A stretch of DNA of 7,092 bases from Alphaproteobacteria bacterium. GTDB lineage: Bacteria; Pseudomonadota; Alphaproteobacteria; Rhizobiales; Hyphomicrobiaceae. The position numbers and the translations under genes are program-made. Positions 4,840 through 7,092 of the stretch are shown here, one piece after another. Position 1 is the stretch's first letter, and each line of letters opens with the position of its first letter. The stretch spans positions 1 through 7,092 of the forward strand of contig VBAB01000165.1 in NCBI GenBank assembly GCA_005888525.1, written 5' to 3'. The notes beneath the pieces are model-generated. The model did not search any database and was not told the DNA's origin. It saw only the letters and a program-made list of their open reading frames with translations.

Positions 4840-6141
4840 ATGCGTCTGCCATTTTTCTACGGCTGGGTGATCGTCGCCGTCGTATTTGTCACCATGGGCA
4901 TCGGCGTCAACGCCCGCACCGCTTTCTCTTTGCTGTTCCCGCCGATCCTTGACGAGTTCCATTGGGATCGCGGCGTCACCGCTGGCGCGTTCTCCTTCGG
5001 CTTCGTGGTCTCGGCGATCCTGAGCCCGGTGCTCGGCCGCATGATGGACCGGGTCGGCCCGCGCGCGGTGATGGAGCTCGGCGTCGGCCTGATGGCGATA
5101 GGGCTGCTGTTGGCGCCGCTGACCAGCGAGCCGTGGCATCTCTATCTGACGCTCGGCGTCCTGGTCGGCGGCGGCAGCGTCTGCCTCGGCTACTCGGGCC
5201 AGTCGCTGTTCCTGCCCAACTGGTTCGTGCGCCGGCGCGGGATGGCGATCGGCATCGCCTTTGCCGGCGTCGGCGTGGGCTCCATCACCCTGTTGCCTTG
5301 GGTGCAGCTGGTTATCGAGGGCGCCGGCTGGCGTGCCGCCTGCATAGCCATGGGCACCTTGCAGCTCGTCGTCCTGGCGCCCATCAATCTGCTGCTGCGC
5401 CAACGGCCGGAGGATTCGGGACTGCTGCCCGACGGCGATGCCGCGCCGAGCAGCTCGGCGGCCCCGCAGCCATCGAACGTCGTCAACGAGGCCTGGGCGG
5501 CGGTCGACTGGACACTGGGCCGGGCGATGTGCACCGCCCCCTTCTGGTGGATCGCGCTCGCGTATTTTTCCGGCCTCTATGCCTGGTACGCGGTGCAGGT
5601 GCACCAGACCAAGTACCTGGTGGAGATCGGGTTCAGCCCGGCTATCGCGGCGTGGGCGCTGGGCCTCGTCAGCCTCTTCGGCATTCCGGGGCAGATCGCG
5701 CTCGGCCACATCTCCGACCGGATCGGCCGGGAATGGATATGGACGGTCAGTAGCCTGGGTTTTGCCATCTGCTTCGTGGCGCTCATCGCTCTGGAGCACA
5801 GCCCGTCCCTCGTGCTCCTCTACGTGATGGTGGCCGCGCAGGGTGGGCTCGGCTACGGCCTCACCTCGATCTTCGGGGCGGTGGTCGCCGAGATCTACCA
5901 GGGCAAGCACTACGGCAGCATTTTCGGCACGCTGATGCTGGCGGCGATCGCCGGCGGCGCGCTGGGACCCTGGGCCACCGGTGTGCTGTACGACGCGCAG
6001 GGAAGCTACGCGATGGCATTCTGGATCTGCGTGGGGTTGAGCGGCCTTTCGGTGGTGGCGGTCTGGCTCGCGGCCCCGCGCAAGGTGCGCGTCGTGGCCG
6101 GGCAGACGCATCGGCTCGAGCAGCCGGTGCCGCGGGGGTGA
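4840..6141 (+). CDS. MFS transporter, probably organic-anion type (OFA/monocarboxylate-like)
   Basis: A 433-residue polytopic inner-membrane protein with 12 predicted helices in two halves. Seen: N-terminal FFYGWVIVAVVFV entering helix 1, an opening common in oxalate/formate and monocarboxylate-like MFS members; the MFS signature loop GRMMDRVGPR between helices 2 and 3 (residues 66-75); its repeat GHISDRIGRE in the second half (289-298); and a hydrophilic Pro/Ser/Ala-rich central loop (about 193-217) joining the halves. The substrate cannot be read from sequence; a small carboxylate is a guess from overall resemblance. The start at ATG 4840 is chosen because MRLPFFYGW directly precedes helix 1; the frame is open back to 4699 but the extra 47 residues are not transporter-like. 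GGAAG at 4823-4827 is a distant ribosome site (12 nt). It is divergent from hppA and convergent with thiL, 13 nt away. Confidence 0.92.
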   Translation: MRLPFFYGWVIVAVVFVTMGIGVNARTAFSLLFPPILDEFHWDRGVTAGAFSFGFVVSAILSPVLGRMMDRVGPRAVMELGVGLMAIGLLLAPLTSEPWHLYLTLGVLVGGGSVCLGYSGQSLFLPNWFVRRRGMAIGIAFAGVGVGSITLLPWVQLVIEGAGWRAACIAMGTLQLVVLAPINLLLRQRPEDSGLLPDGDAAPSSSAAPQPSNVVNEAWAAVDWTLGRAMCTAPFWWIALAYFSGLYAWYAVQVHQTKYLVEIGFSPAIAAWALGLVSLFGIPGQIALGHISDRIGREWIWTVSSLGFAICFVALIALEHSPSLVLLYVMVAAQGGLGYGLTSIFGAVVAEIYQGKHYGSIFGTLMLAAIAGGALGPWATGVLYDAQGSYAMAFWICVGLSGLSVVAVWLAAPRKVRVVAGQTHRLEQPVPRG

Positions 6142-6154
6142 GACACATCACGTA

Positions 6155-7092
6155 TCAGAAATGGTCCCAGCCGGTGCGGTCGAGGGTGAGCGGCTGGCCG
6201 TCGCGGCCCTCGATGACGACGCCGGTCCCGGCCTGCGTCTCCCCGATGCGGGTCACGGCGATGCCGACCTGCGCGGCCATGGCCTGGAAGCCGTCCGCGC
6301 TTGCGGCGGGCACGGTCGCCAGCACCTCGTAATCGTCGCCGCCGGTCACGATCCGCAGGCCCAGCGCCGGGTCGGCGGCGAGCGCCTTGGCAGCTGCCGG
6401 GGAGAGCGGAACGTCGGATAGCCGCACGCGCGCGGCACAACCGCTGGCCGCGCACATGCGGGCCAGGTCCTTGGCGAGACCGTCCGACACGTCCATGGCA
6501 GCCGAGGCACGCTCGCGCAGCGCCGGCCCGAGACCGAGCCGCGGCTGCGGCCGCACGTAGCGACGACGCAGATGCTCGGCCTCGGCCGGCGGGACGCCCC
6601 ACAGGTCGGCCAGCCTTGCATTCTTGCGCAGCGCCAAACCCAGCGCCGCATCTCCGAGACTCCCCGAAACGAACAGGGTCTCCCCGGACCGCGCCTTGCC
6701 GCGACGCACCATGCGACCCACCTCGACCTCGCCGATGATGCTGATCGTGATCGTCAGCGGGCCCGGCCGCCGATCGGTGTCGCCGCCGAGCAGATGGCAG
6801 CCGAAGCTGTCCTGCGCGGCCTGCAAGCCGGCGGCGAAGCGCGCCAGCCAGTCGGCCGTGGGCGCGTCGGGGAAGGACAGCGCCATCAGATAGCCGAGCG
6901 GCCGGGCCGCCTTGGCGGCGAGATCTGAGACGTTCACCGCCAGCGCCTTCCAGGCGATGTCCTCCGGCGCGTCGTCGGCGAGGAAGTGCACGCCCTCCGC
7001 CACCGGGTCGGTCTTGAGGACGAGCTCGGTGCCGGGCTTGGGCGCGATCAGCGCGCAGTCGTCCTCCAGCCCGAACGCGCCCGGCGCGCCCC
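6155..7092 (-). CDS. thiL: Thiamine-monophosphate kinase, missing its N-terminus at the window edge
   Basis: ThiL phosphorylates thiamine monophosphate with ATP to thiamine diphosphate, the last step of thiamine cofactor synthesis, in the cytoplasm. 311 codons lie in the window and the frame is open to the edge, so probably only about 15-20 residues are missing. Seen, numbering from base 7090: GLEDDCALI (7-15) with the metal-binding acidic pair; KTDPVAEGVHF (26-36); KALAVNVSDLAAKAARP (48-64); LLGGDTD (100-106); SGETLFVSGSLGDAALGLAL in the middle; MDVSDGLAKDL; and GGDDYEVL near the end, the counterpart of GGEDYEL in many homologues. This is the AIR-synthase/PurM fold. A GTG at 7003 could be mistaken for a start, but conserved ThiL sequence continues upstream of it. 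The gene converges on the MFS gene with a 13-nt gap and no visible terminator. Confidence 0.96.
   Translation of the reverse strand, partial: GAPGAFGLEDDCALIAPKPGTELVLKTDPVAEGVHFLADDAPEDIAWKALAVNVSDLAAKAARPLGYLMALSFPDAPTADWLARFAAGLQAAQDSFGCHLLGGDTDRRPGPLTITISIIGEVEVGRMVRRGKARSGETLFVSGSLGDAALGLALRKNARLADLWGVPPAEAEHLRRRYVRPQPRLGLGPALRERASAAMDVSDGLAKDLARMCAASGCAARVRLSDVPLSPAAAKALAADPALGLRIVTGGDDYEVLATVPAASADGFQAMAAQVGIAVTRIGETQAGTGVVIEGRDGQPLTLDRTGWDHF

Noticed and set aside
4576..6111. A 511-codon minus-strand frame opposite the MFS gene
   Set aside because: Composition is antisense-like (Arg, His, Asp, Gln), it has no motifs, and the + strand encodes a clear 12-helix transporter.
6121..6177. 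Direct repeat CAGCCGGTGC at 6121-6130 and 6168-6177 across the MFS/thiL junction
   Set aside because: Both copies lie within coding sequence that fits its protein, and a 10-bp GC-rich repeat is likely by chance.

Overview
The window is GC-rich and shows strong third-position GC bias, with long stop-free antisense frames opposite the real genes. Its best-conserved genes, a K+-independent type H+-pumping pyrophosphatase and ThiL, look alphaproteobacterial. That assignment rests on recognising protein families, not on a search. No rRNA, tRNA, CRISPR array, transposase or integrase is visible.

Layout from left to right. (1) The 3' part of a short-chain dehydrogenase/reductase gene on the + strand (1-423), cut by the window edge. 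(2) A minus-strand set of small genes: a two-helix membrane protein of unknown function (997-1296), then 9 nt later an antitoxin-like gene (757-987), overlapping by 10 nt a ParE/RelE-type toxin gene (470-766). (3) A gene-poor stretch (1297-1528) with clustered palindromes and a short decayed copy of the 3' coding end of a pyrophosphatase gene (1472-1532). (4) A second toxin-antitoxin pair, vapB-vapC (1529-2130), also minus strand. (5) hppA on the minus strand (2224-4347). (6) A spacer of about 490 bp without a convincing gene (4348-4839). (7) A + strand MFS transporter (4840-6141). (8) thiL on the minus strand, running off the right edge (6155-7092).

On the minus strand, thiL then hppA looks like a conserved housekeeping order, from memory of alphaproteobacterial genomes. 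The divergent MFS gene between them, and the two toxin-antitoxin modules beyond hppA, look like accessory additions. ThiL makes thiamine diphosphate; HppA uses pyrophosphate hydrolysis to pump protons. The two toxin-antitoxin pairs should act independently.

The most unusual observation is that vapBC lies between the intact hppA 3' end and a second, frameshifted fragment of an hppA-like 3' end that begins at the vapC stop codon, in the same orientation. This suggests that the cassette arrived with, or caused, a duplication or replacement at the 3' end of hppA. A second observation is a hairpin at the vapB start that would bury both the Shine-Dalgarno sequence and the start codon. I see no convincing wholly new multi-gene system; the membrane-protein plus toxin-antitoxin gene set is the nearest candidate.
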